From an uncultured Planctomycetia bacterium (GTDB lineage: Bacteria > Planctomycetota > UBA1135 > GCA-002686595), in assembly GCA_938003765.1 (NCBI GenBank), contig CALKYE010000223.1:1-29530 (forward strand): a DNA stretch of 29,530 bases. The letters run 5' to 3'. A program made the translations under genes and the position numbers. How positions within the stretch are numbered: the first letter of the stretch is position 1; every line of letters starts with the position of its first letter. Below the pieces are notes generated by a model. It had not been told where the DNA came from. It saw nothing but the letters and a program-made list of their open reading frames with translations, and did no database searches. This document shows positions 1-10,234 of this stretch, one piece after another.

Positions 1-289
1 TCACGCAGCACGAGTCGGCGCTGATGCCCGCGGACTCGTCGGTGTAGCCGATGCGACGCAGCACGCCGCGCGCGATGCCCTGGTAGTCGACCGCGGGGAC
101 TCCGGGCTTCTTGGTAGTGATCTCGCCGGCGACGACCACGAGCCCGGTCGTCGTGAGCACCTCACAGGCGACGCGCGCGTTCGGATCGAGGGCCAGGTAC
201 GCGTCGAGGACGGCGTCAGAAATCTGGTCGGCCACCTTGTCGGGGTGGCCCATGGAGACGGACTCGGACGTGAAGAGCTGACGTGCCAT
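1..289 (-). CDS. metK: S-adenosylmethionine synthetase, N-terminal part (cut by window edge)
   Basis: MetK makes S-adenosylmethionine from methionine and ATP in the cytoplasm. Only the first 96 codons are inside the window; the rest lies off the left edge. The N-terminus begins MARQLFTSESVSMGHPDK, which matches the family signature (FTSESVS.GHPDK, with the His of the ATP-binding site). The segments VADQISDAVLDAYL and GEITT follow, as in E. coli MetK. The ATG at 287-289 is at the position expected for the family. No clear Shine-Dalgarno sequence is seen. The gene lies 159 bp downstream of waaA on the same strand, so it may share the transcript or use its own promoter in that gap. The family call is certain; the truncation is only the window boundary. 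Confidence 0.95.
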   Translation of the reverse strand, partial: MARQLFTSESVSMGHPDKVADQISDAVLDAYLALDPNARVACEVLTTTGLVVVAGEITTKKPGVPAVDYQGIARGVLRRIGYTDESAGISADSCCV

Positions 290-448
290 CGGGTGCGTGG
301 AGAAGGTGTTCGGTGAGGGGGAGCGCGCCGCCCGATCTTGCCGGGGGACGCATCATGGAACTCGGATAGGTCGATGCGAGGAGCGGCCAGCGGTCGCTCC
401 GTGCGCAGCGCAGGGCGTCCCTCGGCCGCGCGAGTCGAGCGAAAGAGT

Positions 449-1818
449 CTAGCGGCCAGCGCCGCGAGGCGGGAGACATCGGTCGGCAAGGGCGCTCAAG
501 GTGAGCGCGGTGGCGCCTTTCTGGCGCTGCACGGCCGCCGCTCCGGCGTGGGCCATCCGCTCGCGCCGACCCGTGTCGCGCGAGAGCGCCCCCAGGGCCT
601 GCGCCAGCTCCTCGCGCCCTTCCACCCGCAACGCGGCCCCCTCGGACTCCAGCAGCGCCGCCTCCTGGCGGAAGTTGTCGACGTGCGGGCCGTAGAGCAC
701 CGCGCAACTCTGGGCGGCGGGCTCCAGCATGTTCTGACCGCCGTGCGGGATCAGGCTGCCGCCGACGAAGACCACGTCGGCCAGCGAGTAGATCGCCTCC
801 AGTTCGCCGATGGTGTCGACGACGGTCGGGCGCGCGGGATCCGCCGCGGCGCGGGTGCGGCGCAGTTCCGTCAGGAGCTGGGGCGGAGCGCCGAGTCCCG
901 TGAGAGCGCGCTGCACGTCGCCCGCGCGCGGCGGGTGGCGCGGCACGACGATCAGTCGCGCTTCGGGCGCGGACTCGCGGCACGCCTGCGTGAACCAGGC
1001 CTCCTCCGGATCGTGCGTGCTGCCTGCGACCAAGGTCGGGCGCGAAGCATCGATCGAGAGCAGCGAACGCAACTCCTCCACCTTCGCGCGGTGCGCGGGC
1101 GTCGGTTCACGCAGCAAGCCGTCGGCCTTCATGTTGCCGGTGACCAGCACGCGCTCGGCGGCGCCGCCCAGACGGCGGAAGCGCTCGGCGTACTCCTCGA
1201 GCTGCACGCAGAACAGCGAGATGCGATTGAACTGCGGCAGCGTCTGACGGAACCAGTGGTAGCGATCGAAGCTCTGCGAGGTGATGCGGCCGTTGACGAC
1301 GGCGACCGGCGCTCCCAGTCGGTTGCACTCGCGCAGGAAGTTGGGCCAGATCTCGAGCTCGATCAGCACCACGGTGCTGGGCGAGATGGCGCGCAGGAAG
1401 CGCCGCACGCACCACGACAGATCGATCGGGAAGCGCACGATCGTTCGCGTCGGAAAGGTCTGGCGCGCGACCTCGAGACCCGTGGCCGTCGTGGTGCAGA
1501 TCACGATGTCGAGCTCGGGGTCGTGCTCCTCGAGCGCGCGCACGAGCGGCGCGGCGCCTTTGACCTCGCCCACCGAAACACCGTGGATCAGAACGCGTCG
1601 GCGCGCCGGCAGCGCGGGCGTGTCGAGCGCGAGTCGCTCGCGCGCGAGACGCCGGAAGCGCGCGTCGAACGCGGCCCGCACGGCGAACCAGGGCGCGAGG
1701 AGCAGCAGCGCGGCGAGCCAGACCAGGTCGTAGGCGCCGTGCAGCAGACCGCGCAGCAGCCCCGGATTGGGGTCGCGCACGATCGGCGGAGCGCTGCGTT
1801 CGAAAGCCGCCGCCTGGC

Positions 1819-1822
<4 letters not shown>
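449..1822 (-). CDS. waaA: 3-deoxy-D-manno-octulosonic acid (Kdo) transferase
   Basis: This enzyme transfers Kdo from CMP-Kdo to lipid A precursor at the inner face of the cytoplasmic membrane, so it implies lipopolysaccharide and an outer membrane. The 457-residue protein is slightly longer than E. coli WaaA (425). A hydrophobic anchor lies near residues 29-51. HGVSVGE at 80-86 holds the Glu that is the catalytic base in the family. Further landmarks are IELEIWPN, VVNGRIT, AGSTHDPEE, VVPRHPPR and FVGGSL..HGGQNMLEPAA, in the family's order. The GTG start at 1822 overlaps the secA stop by 4 bp (GTGA), which suggests translational coupling. A longer in-frame reading upstream is a shadow of secA. 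Confidence 0.95.
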
Positions 1823-4887
<3,065 letters not shown>

Positions 4888-4917
4888 GAGCGTGAGTGAG
4901 TCCTTGGGCCTGGCGCC

Positions 4918-4932
4918 GGGGCCGCCGGCCCC
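4918..4932 (-). promoter_or_regulatory. GC hairpin in the secA leader
   Basis: GGGGCC-GCC-GGCCCC forms a perfect 6-bp stem with a 3-nt loop, 30 nt upstream of the secA start and inside the 220-bp gap between the response-regulator gene and secA. Flanking CCTGG/CCAGG segments could extend the pairing with a bulge. There is no T tract, so a simple terminator is unlikely. A role in secA translation or transcript stability is only a guess. Confidence 0.3.
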
Positions 4933-5107
4933 AGGGGGCGACCATTGAAAGCTCTGGGCCGCGGGGAGGGAAGGGCGAGGGCCGCCAAGCGCACTCCGAG
5001 CGGGCGCGCGAGGGACTCGAGTTGCGCGGCGCGGGAAGCGCAGAGCGCGACCCGGGCCGCGCCCGCGTGGCTTCACGCCCCGCTGCTTCGGCGGCGCATG
5101 AATTGGT

Positions 5108-5950
5108 CTACCGACGCGTGCGCTGCAACTGCGCCAGCTCGTTCACCATGCGGAACAGCGGCTCGCGCGCGTAGGGCTTGCGCAAGACGGCGTCGACCAG
5201 CGGCAGTCTCCCCCACTCGATCTTCGACGCCGTCGCCATCAGGATCGGCAGCGTCGCGGTGCGCGGATCGGCTCGCAGCGCCGCCAGCACGGCGCGGCCG
5301 TCCATTCCGGGGAGCTCGTAGTCGAGGATCACCACGTCGGGCAGCGGATCGAGCGCCAGCTCGGCCATCGCCATCTCGCCCGAGTGCGCGATGCGGCAGT
5401 CGTAGCCCCGGGCGCGGAACAGCGAGCGCAGGCCGAAGGCCACCGTGAGGTTGTCGTCGACGAGCAGCACGCGCACGCCCTTGTCGCCTTCGCGCTCGAC
5501 CGGGGCGAGCGATTCGCACAGCGCGCGCAGATCGTCGAGCGTCGGCAATCCCGAGGTGCGCCAGGAAGCCTCGATCGAAGCGCCCAGGTCGCGGTTGTAG
5601 TCCTTGAGCGCGAGCCACTGCGCGTAGTCCGGCGCGTCCGGGCGCACGTCGAGGTTGTCGTGCGTGTCGACGGCGAAGAAGTACTCCTCGGCGACCAGGT
5701 ACTCCTCCAGCACGAACTTCATGAACGGGTAGCGGTGGTTGCCGAGCTGCAAGCTGTAGCGCTTGCCGCCTTCGACCTCGCACGCGCCGTCGCGCGGCAG
5801 CAGCTCGAGCAGCGCTTCGATCGTCGCCGGCCCGACCCAGTGCGCGGAGGTCATCGGCGGCGCGACGGAGCAACTCGGCGGGTAGGCCTGTCGCAGGTAC
5901 ACGTCGATCGCGCGACGGACGTGTGCGGGAGTCAGCTCGCTCAGGCGCAT
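5108..5950 (-). CDS. Response regulator with an unrecognised N-terminal domain and C-terminal receiver
   Basis: The protein has 280 residues. The C-terminal receiver spans about residues 158-275: acidic pair Asp165/Asp166 (VLLVDDN), phospho-acceptor Asp210 (VVILDYELPGMDG), Thr240 (MATAS) and Lys258 (LRKPY). All residues needed for phosphorylation are present. The first 150 residues resemble no output domain I know. They are rich in aromatic and acidic residues (for example EEYFFAVDTHDNLDV and DYAQWLALKDYNRD) and contain no obvious HTH or catalytic motif. Having the receiver at the C-terminus after such a domain is unusual. The start lies 25 bp after the pyrD stop on the same strand, so co-transcription is likely. 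No partner histidine kinase is in the window. Confidence 0.85.
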   Translation of the reverse strand: MRLSELTPAHVRRAIDVYLRQAYPPSCSVAPPMTSAHWVGPATIEALLELLPRDGACEVEGGKRYSLQLGNHRYPFMKFVLEEYLVAEEYFFAVDTHDNLDVRPDAPDYAQWLALKDYNRDLGASIEASWRTSGLPTLDDLRALCESLAPVEREGDKGVRVLLVDDNLTVAFGLRSLFRARGYDCRIAHSGEMAMAELALDPLPDVVILDYELPGMDGRAVLAALRADPRTATLPILMATASKIEWGRLPLVDAVLRKPYAREPLFRMVNELAQLQRTRR

Positions 5951-5975
5951 CGGCTCAAGGTCCCGCGTTCGTGGC

Positions 5976-6932
5976 TCACGCCTGCTTGGCGACCGGAGGA
6001 CGGCGAGTCGCGGACGAATGGAGTCGGCCGAGCACGCCGATCTGCTGAGCGACGTCGGAGAACCCGGCCTCGTCGAGCAGCGCAGAGATCTGCGCGGGCA
6101 GTCGTGCGATGTGCGAGGGATCGCTGAAGCACGAGGTTCCGACTTCGACGGCGGAGCAGCCGACCGCGAGGAACTCGAGCACGTCGCTCGCGCTCGCCAC
6201 GCCGCCGCAGCCGATCACGGGGATCGAGACCGCGTTCACGCACTGCCACGCGCAGCGCAACGCGACGGGCTTCACACCGACGCCGGAGTATCCACCGATC
6301 ACCGTGTTGATGCCGGGCTTGCCCGTGCGCCAGTCGACGGACATGCCGAGCAACGTGTTCACCGCGGTCACCGCATCCGCGCCGCCCGCTTCGACCGCGC
6401 GCGCGATCTCGCCGATGTCGGAGACGTTCGGCGAGAGCTTGGCGAAGAGCGGCTTGCGCGTGGCCGCGCGCACCTTGAGCAACACGGCTTCCGCGGTGCG
6501 CGGATCGGTGGCGAAGGGCAGCTTGCCGCCCTGCACGTTCGGACAGGAGAGATTGACCTCGAAGGCGTCGATCGCGCTCTCAGCGTCGAGGCGCGCAGCC
6601 AACTCGGCGAAGTCTTCGACGCACTCTCCGCCGATGTTCGTCACGACCAGACAGTCGGCCGCGCGCATCGTGGGCGCGATCTCGCGCAGGTAGTACTCGA
6701 CGCCGCGGTTCTCGAGGCCGATCGAGTTGAGCAGGCCCGCTTCCGTTTCGCAGATGCGCGGCAGCGGATTGCCCGGCCGCGGCGCGAGCGTGACCGTCTT
6801 GCTCACCAGCCCGCCGAGCAGTTCGGGCGGCGCGAAGTGCTGCATCTCGAGCCCGTGACCAAAGGTCCCCGAGGCGGACAGCACGGGATTGCGCAGGGCG
6901 AGCCCGGCGAACGACACGGCGAGCGAAGCCAT
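5976..6932 (-). CDS. pyrD: Dihydroorotate dehydrogenase, class 1B-like catalytic subunit
   Basis: PyrD oxidises dihydroorotate to orotate, the fourth step of pyrimidine synthesis. The 318-residue protein starts at ATG 6930-6932 (MASLAVSFAG). It shows the family order: NPVLSASGTFG, VSKTVT with the FMN-contacting Lys45, LLNSIGLEN, VNLSCPN with Cys130, VIGGYSGVGVKP and PVIGCGGV. A Cys base in NLSCPN is typical of soluble class 1 enzymes; class 2 has Ser. Length and motifs fit class 1B, which normally needs the NAD/FAD subunit PyrK; no pyrK is seen nearby. The gene lies 31 bp downstream of lspA. No Shine-Dalgarno precedes the ATG; an earlier in-frame start would only add Arg-rich sequence. Confidence 0.93.
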   Translation of the reverse strand: MASLAVSFAGLALRNPVLSASGTFGHGLEMQHFAPPELLGGLVSKTVTLAPRPGNPLPRICETEAGLLNSIGLENRGVEYYLREIAPTMRAADCLVVTNIGGECVEDFAELAARLDAESAIDAFEVNLSCPNVQGGKLPFATDPRTAEAVLLKVRAATRKPLFAKLSPNVSDIGEIARAVEAGGADAVTAVNTLLGMSVDWRTGKPGINTVIGGYSGVGVKPVALRCAWQCVNAVSIPVIGCGGVASASDVLEFLAVGCSAVEVGTSCFSDPSHIARLPAQISALLDEAGFSDVAQQIGVLGRLHSSATRRPPVAKQA

Positions 6933-6963
6933 GCTGGAGGAGACTACTGGGCCTGGCGCGCGC

Positions 6964-7554
6964 TCACAACGCCGGCGGCGCGGGCGGGGCCGGAGCTGCA
7001 TCCGACGCGGCGGACTCGCTTCCGAAGAAGCTGGCGCCGAGCAGACCGATCGCACCGACGCTGATGCACGCGTCGGCCACGTTGAAGGTCGGGAAGTGCC
7101 AGTCGAACATCGGGAAGTACACGTCGATGAAGTCGCGCACCTCGCCGAAGCTGGCGCCGTTGGGCGGAGGCAGGAACAGGTTGTCGTACAGGTTGCCCAC
7201 GGCGCCTGCGAGGATCAGCGTCAGCGCAGCGGACAGCACGCGTCGCCCGCGCGGTGTGGTCAAAACGAGCCAGAGCAGGAACAGCACCGCGACGCACCGG
7301 CCACCGACGAGCAGCCACGGCGGGAGCTTGTCGAAGCCCCACGCCATGCCCTTGTTGGTGATCAGGTAGAAGCCGAGCCAATCTCCGAGGATCGGGTAGC
7401 GCGGATGACCGTGCGTATCGAACTTGATCACGCCCTCGGGCCTGGGCGAGAGCCAGGCGAACACCGCCGCCTTGCTCCACAAGTCGAGCACGATGAGCAG
7501 CACCGCTGCGATCAACCGCGTGAGCGCGGCGCTGGCCGGGACCAAGGGAGGCAC
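6964..7554 (-). CDS. lspA: Lipoprotein signal peptidase (signal peptidase II)
   Basis: LspA removes signal peptides from prolipoproteins in the inner membrane. The 196-residue protein has four hydrophobic segments (about 11-35, 60-72, 83-100 and 105-125) plus a C-terminal one after the active site. The family motifs are GAVGNLYDN, VRDFIDVYF with catalytic Asp141, and FPTFNVADACIS with catalytic Asp161. It carries a somewhat longer first periplasmic loop (PRPEGVIKFDTHGHPRYP) and an Ala/Pro-rich tail compared with the usual 160-170 residues. It sits between dksA and pyrD on the same strand. The predicted lipoproteins at 13741-14352 and 25829-26983 would be substrates. Confidence 0.93.
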   Translation of the reverse strand: MPPLVPASAALTRLIAAVLLIVLDLWSKAAVFAWLSPRPEGVIKFDTHGHPRYPILGDWLGFYLITNKGMAWGFDKLPPWLLVGGRCVAVLFLLWLVLTTPRGRRVLSAALTLILAGAVGNLYDNLFLPPPNGASFGEVRDFIDVYFPMFDWHFPTFNVADACISVGAIGLLGASFFGSESAASDAAPAPPAPPAL

Positions 7555-7625
7555 GCCGAGAGGATCCGTCTATGGGTTGACGCGGCTCAGCCGGCGAGCG
7601 TGCGGCGCGAGCGCGGCGCAATCGT

Positions 7626-7641
7626 CCGAACTCGAGTTCGG
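7626..7641. repeat. 16-bp perfect palindrome between dksA and lspA
   Basis: CCGAACTC and GAGTTCGG abut to make a perfect 16-bp dyad in the 153-bp gap between dksA (ends 7708) and lspA (starts 7554). The dyad has no spacer and no T tract, so it looks more like a protein-binding site than an intrinsic terminator. A hairpin in the dksA-lspA transcript is also possible. Confidence 0.5.
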
Positions 7642-7707
7642 GCGCCGCTCGCGAACAGGAACGCGCGCACGGAGGTCATCGAACTGGGCGGCGACGCTGC
7701 AGCGCGA

Positions 7708-8085
7708 TCAGTTCCAGCGCTCGGCCTGACGCTGGCAGTCGATGCACAAGCGCGCGTAGGGCACCGCGCGCAGGCGATCCTTGGCGATCGCGCCCTCGCA
7801 GCCTTCGCACTGGCCGTAGGAGCCCGCTTCGATGCGATCGAGCGCTTCCAGCACCTCGGCCAGGGTGTTCTCGTCGCGCTCCATCAGGCGCAAGTTGAAT
7901 TCCTGGTAGTAGCCGTCCGCCGTGTCGCCCGCCTTCGACTCCGCGTCGTGGTTGCCGTTCTGGCCGAAGGCCTCTTCGTGCAACTGCGTGAGGTCGCCCG
8001 ACAGCATGGAGCGCAGCTTGTTCAGCAGCGCCTGGAACTCCTCGAGGTCCTTGGCGCTCAGTTTTGCGGGCTTCTTGTTCGTCAT
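7708..8085 (-). CDS. dksA: DksA/TraR-family zinc-finger protein
   Basis: The protein has 125 residues with a helical N-terminal half (about 10-85) and a C4 zinc finger: Cys93, Cys96, Cys114, Cys117 (CEGC...CIDC). This is the DksA/TraR architecture. Such proteins enter the secondary channel of RNA polymerase and tune transcription, often with ppGpp. The E. coli DksA coiled-coil tip residues are not clearly preserved, so a TraR/YocK-like member is possible and the exact role is uncertain. The ATG at 8083-8085 is preceded by GAGGA. It heads the minus-strand run toward lspA and has a good sigma70-like promoter 107 nt upstream. Confidence 0.85.
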   Translation of the reverse strand: MTNKKPAKLSAKDLEEFQALLNKLRSMLSGDLTQLHEEAFGQNGNHDAESKAGDTADGYYQEFNLRLMERDENTLAEVLEALDRIEAGSYGQCEGCEGAIAKDRLRAVPYARLCIDCQRQAERWN

Positions 8086-8191
8086 CCCTGAAGTCCTCAC
8101 GTTCGGCGGCGCGCGCTGACGGAGTGCGGCAGCGCGCGCTGGCGCGCCCCGGCGATCCCTACCCCGATGTGGGCCGCCACGAGGGCGGGGA

Positions 8192-8219
8192 AAGATAGCC
8201 AGTCGCGGAGGTAGGTCAA
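8192..8219 (-). promoter_or_regulatory. Sigma70-like promoter upstream of dksA
   Basis: On the minus strand a TTGACC -35 box (8219-8214; 5 of 6 consensus bases) is separated by 16 bp from a TATCTT -10 box (8197-8192). It lies in the divergent dksA-xer intergenic region and would give a leader of about 100 nt before dksA. Confidence 0.6.
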
Positions 8220-8306
8220 GCGCAATCGGCCGTGAACGTGAGGGTTGCGGCGACACAGAGCGAGCGCACTTGCGCCGCGCGACGGCAGCGGTAGAGCCTG
8301 TCGACC

Positions 8307-9257
8307 GTGCGTCCCACCCCCACCCGACCCCGAACGAGCCGCGCACCGCGCGAGGAGTTGCCGGAACCCTGGCGCCGCGACCTGCGCGAATACCTGGAAG
8401 CCGCGCGAGTGGAGGCCGGGTCAGCGCGGGCGACCTTGACGAGCTACCGGCGCGATCTCGAGCAGGCGGCGCGGTTCTTCGCGGAGCGAGGCCGCTCGGG
8501 TTGGCGCGACGTGCAATCGCTCGACCTGATCGCCCACCTCGAGGCCCTGCGCGCGCGCGGCGCTGCGGATGCGAGTGTCGCCCGCTCGCTCTCGGCTCTG
8601 CGCATGCTGTTCGCGTTCCTCGTCGGCGAAGCGCGCCTCGTGCGCGACCCGAGCGCGCAACTCACCGCGCCGATCGTCCGACGCGCCTTGCCCGACGCTC
8701 TCAGCCTCCCGGATGTCGAAGCGCTGCTCGCCGGACCGCGCGGCGCCGGTTGGCTGGCGCTGCGCGATCGAGCCCTGCTCCAAGTGCTGTACGCCAGCGG
8801 AGCGCGCGTCAGCGAAGCCGCCGGGCTCCGTGTCGAGGACTGGAGCCGCGAACTGCACGTGCTGCGCCTGCACGGCAAAGGCGACAAGACCCGCATCGTT
8901 CCGATCGGCGAGCGCTGCGCCCGAGCGCTGGCGGCGTGGGTCGACGGCCCGCGCGCTCGCACGAAGGGCGCGCACCTGCGGCCCGAGGTGTTCCTCACGC
9001 GCGCGGGACAGCCGCTCGACCGCACCAACGCGTGGCGCCGCGTCAAACACGCAGCGCTCGTCGCAGGGATCAAGTCGCGCGTCACTCCGCACGTGCTGCG
9101 ACACTCGTTCGCCACGCACATGGTGGAAGCCGGCGGCGACCTGCGCGCCGTTCAGGAACTGCTCGGGCACGCGTCCATCCAGACCACCCAGGTCTACACC
9201 CACCTCGATCACGAGCACGTGCTCGCGCTGCACCGGCTGCACCACCCGCGCGCGTGA
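8307..9257 (+). CDS. xerD: Tyrosine recombinase, XerC/XerD type
   Basis: This is a site-specific recombinase of the kind that resolves chromosome dimers at dif. The 316-residue protein has an N-terminal SAM-like core-binding domain (about 22-115) and a catalytic domain (about 130-310). The catalytic residues are all visible: Arg167 (ASGARVSE), Lys191 (GKGDKTR), His262 and Arg265 (HVLRHSFATH), His288 (LLGHASIQTT) and the nucleophile Tyr297 (QVYTHL). The size and lack of accessory domains fit chromosomal XerC/XerD rather than a phage integrase, and no mobile-element genes lie next to it. I cannot tell XerC from XerD from one copy. The start is GTG at 8307, reading away from dksA. Confidence 0.9.
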   Translation: MRPTPTRPRTSRAPREELPEPWRRDLREYLEAARVEAGSARATLTSYRRDLEQAARFFAERGRSGWRDVQSLDLIAHLEALRARGAADASVARSLSALRMLFAFLVGEARLVRDPSAQLTAPIVRRALPDALSLPDVEALLAGPRGAGWLALRDRALLQVLYASGARVSEAAGLRVEDWSRELHVLRLHGKGDKTRIVPIGERCARALAAWVDGPRARTKGAHLRPEVFLTRAGQPLDRTNAWRRVKHAALVAGIKSRVTPHVLRHSFATHMVEAGGDLRAVQELLGHASIQTTQVYTHLDHEHVLALHRLHHPRA

Positions 9258-9274
9258 CGCGCGGGGACCAGCGG

Positions 9275-9304
9275 TTGGCGCGTCGCTCGCGCGTGCGCTA
9301 CTTT
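9275..9304 (+). promoter_or_regulatory. Putative promoter with very short leader
   Basis: TTGGCG (9275-9280), an 18-bp spacer and TACTTT (9299-9304) sit just before the ATG at 9315. Only 10 nt separate the -10 box from the start codon, so the leader would be about 3-4 nt and no Shine-Dalgarno can fit. Confidence 0.45.
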
Positions 9305-9314
9305 CGCCCTCCGC

Positions 9315-10082
9315 ATGCACGACTCGCTGCGCAAGTTGCTCGTGGGAGGTCTGCTGCTCGGCGGACTCACGTTCTTCGCTCTGGTGCGCGACGACGCATC
9401 GCCGGATGGCCTTGTGCTGTTCGATCTGCGCGAAGCTGAGGCCGGGACGGATGTCCCGGAAGGCGAAGGCGCGGCCAGCGGCGCGCAAAGCGCGCTCGAG
9501 GGCTCGACTCCGATCGACGGCGCGCCGATCGACGCCCCGCGCATCGTGCGAGGCCGGCTCGCGGACGTCGACGGCGCGCCCGTCGCGACGGTCCGAGTTC
9601 GGCGCGCGCACCCTTACCTGCCGTCGGTCGAGTCCGCGACCGACGAGGCGGGGCGTTTCGAGCTGAACCTCGAGGCCGCGCGCGGTGAGTTGGAGTTGGT
9701 CGGAACCGAGTGGATCCTGCTCGGAGGACTGCGCCACATCGACCCGCAATCCTCCGACGAGCACCTGCTCGTCGCGGCGCCGCGCGGGCGCGTCGCAGGC
9801 AAGGTCGTCGATGCGCAGGGCAGCGGCGTCGCCGACGCGCTCGTGCGCCTGAACCCACCGGCCGACGCGCTAGTTCCGTTCGGCATCGCCACTCCGCCGG
9901 TGGACCTCGACAGTTGGCGCGTGTGGACCACGGCCGACGGCTCGTTCCGCTTCGACTACGCGCCGCGCATGCGCGGAGTCACGGTCGATGTCGAGCACTC
10001 GGGCTCGGCGCCCGCTCGAGCGCCGCTCGAATTCGTCGAAGGCCGCGCGCAGGTCTCGATCCAACTGGAACCGCCGCGCTGA
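9315..10082 (+). CDS. Membrane-anchored protein with carboxypeptidase-regulatory-like (Ig-fold) repeats
   Basis: The 255-residue protein opens with a hydrophobic segment (residues 6-24, KLLVGGLLLGGLTFFALV) that acts as signal or anchor. An Ala/Gly/Ser-rich linker follows. Two beta-sandwich-like units can be seen: about 76-145 (RIVRGRLADVDGAPVATVRV ending DEAGRFELNL) and about 155-252 (GRVAGKVVDAQGSGVADALV ending ADGSFRFDYAPR). The pattern G.V.D..G..V..A.V......T...G.F.F is that of CarboxypepD_reg-like domains, which are structural or adhesive in extracytoplasmic proteins. No catalytic motif is present. Its partner is unknown. The ATG at 9315 follows a -10-like box closely. Confidence 0.75.
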   Translation: MHDSLRKLLVGGLLLGGLTFFALVRDDASPDGLVLFDLREAEAGTDVPEGEGAASGAQSALEGSTPIDGAPIDAPRIVRGRLADVDGAPVATVRVRRAHPYLPSVESATDEAGRFELNLEAARGELELVGTEWILLGGLRHIDPQSSDEHLLVAAPRGRVAGKVVDAQGSGVADALVRLNPPADALVPFGIATPPVDLDSWRVWTTADGSFRFDYAPRMRGVTVDVEHSGSAPARAPLEFVEGRAQVSIQLEPPR

Positions 10083-10234
10083 GCGGCGCGACGGCCTCGG
10101 CCGACCGGGACTTCTTTTGCATGGCCTCGCACAGCCGGGGGCCCCGCGACTGCTACCCTGTGGTGGTTCGTCGTGCGACGCGCACCCATGTGCGCCGCAC
10201 TTGTTGGAGCCCGATTCACTTCCGGAGACTTCTG

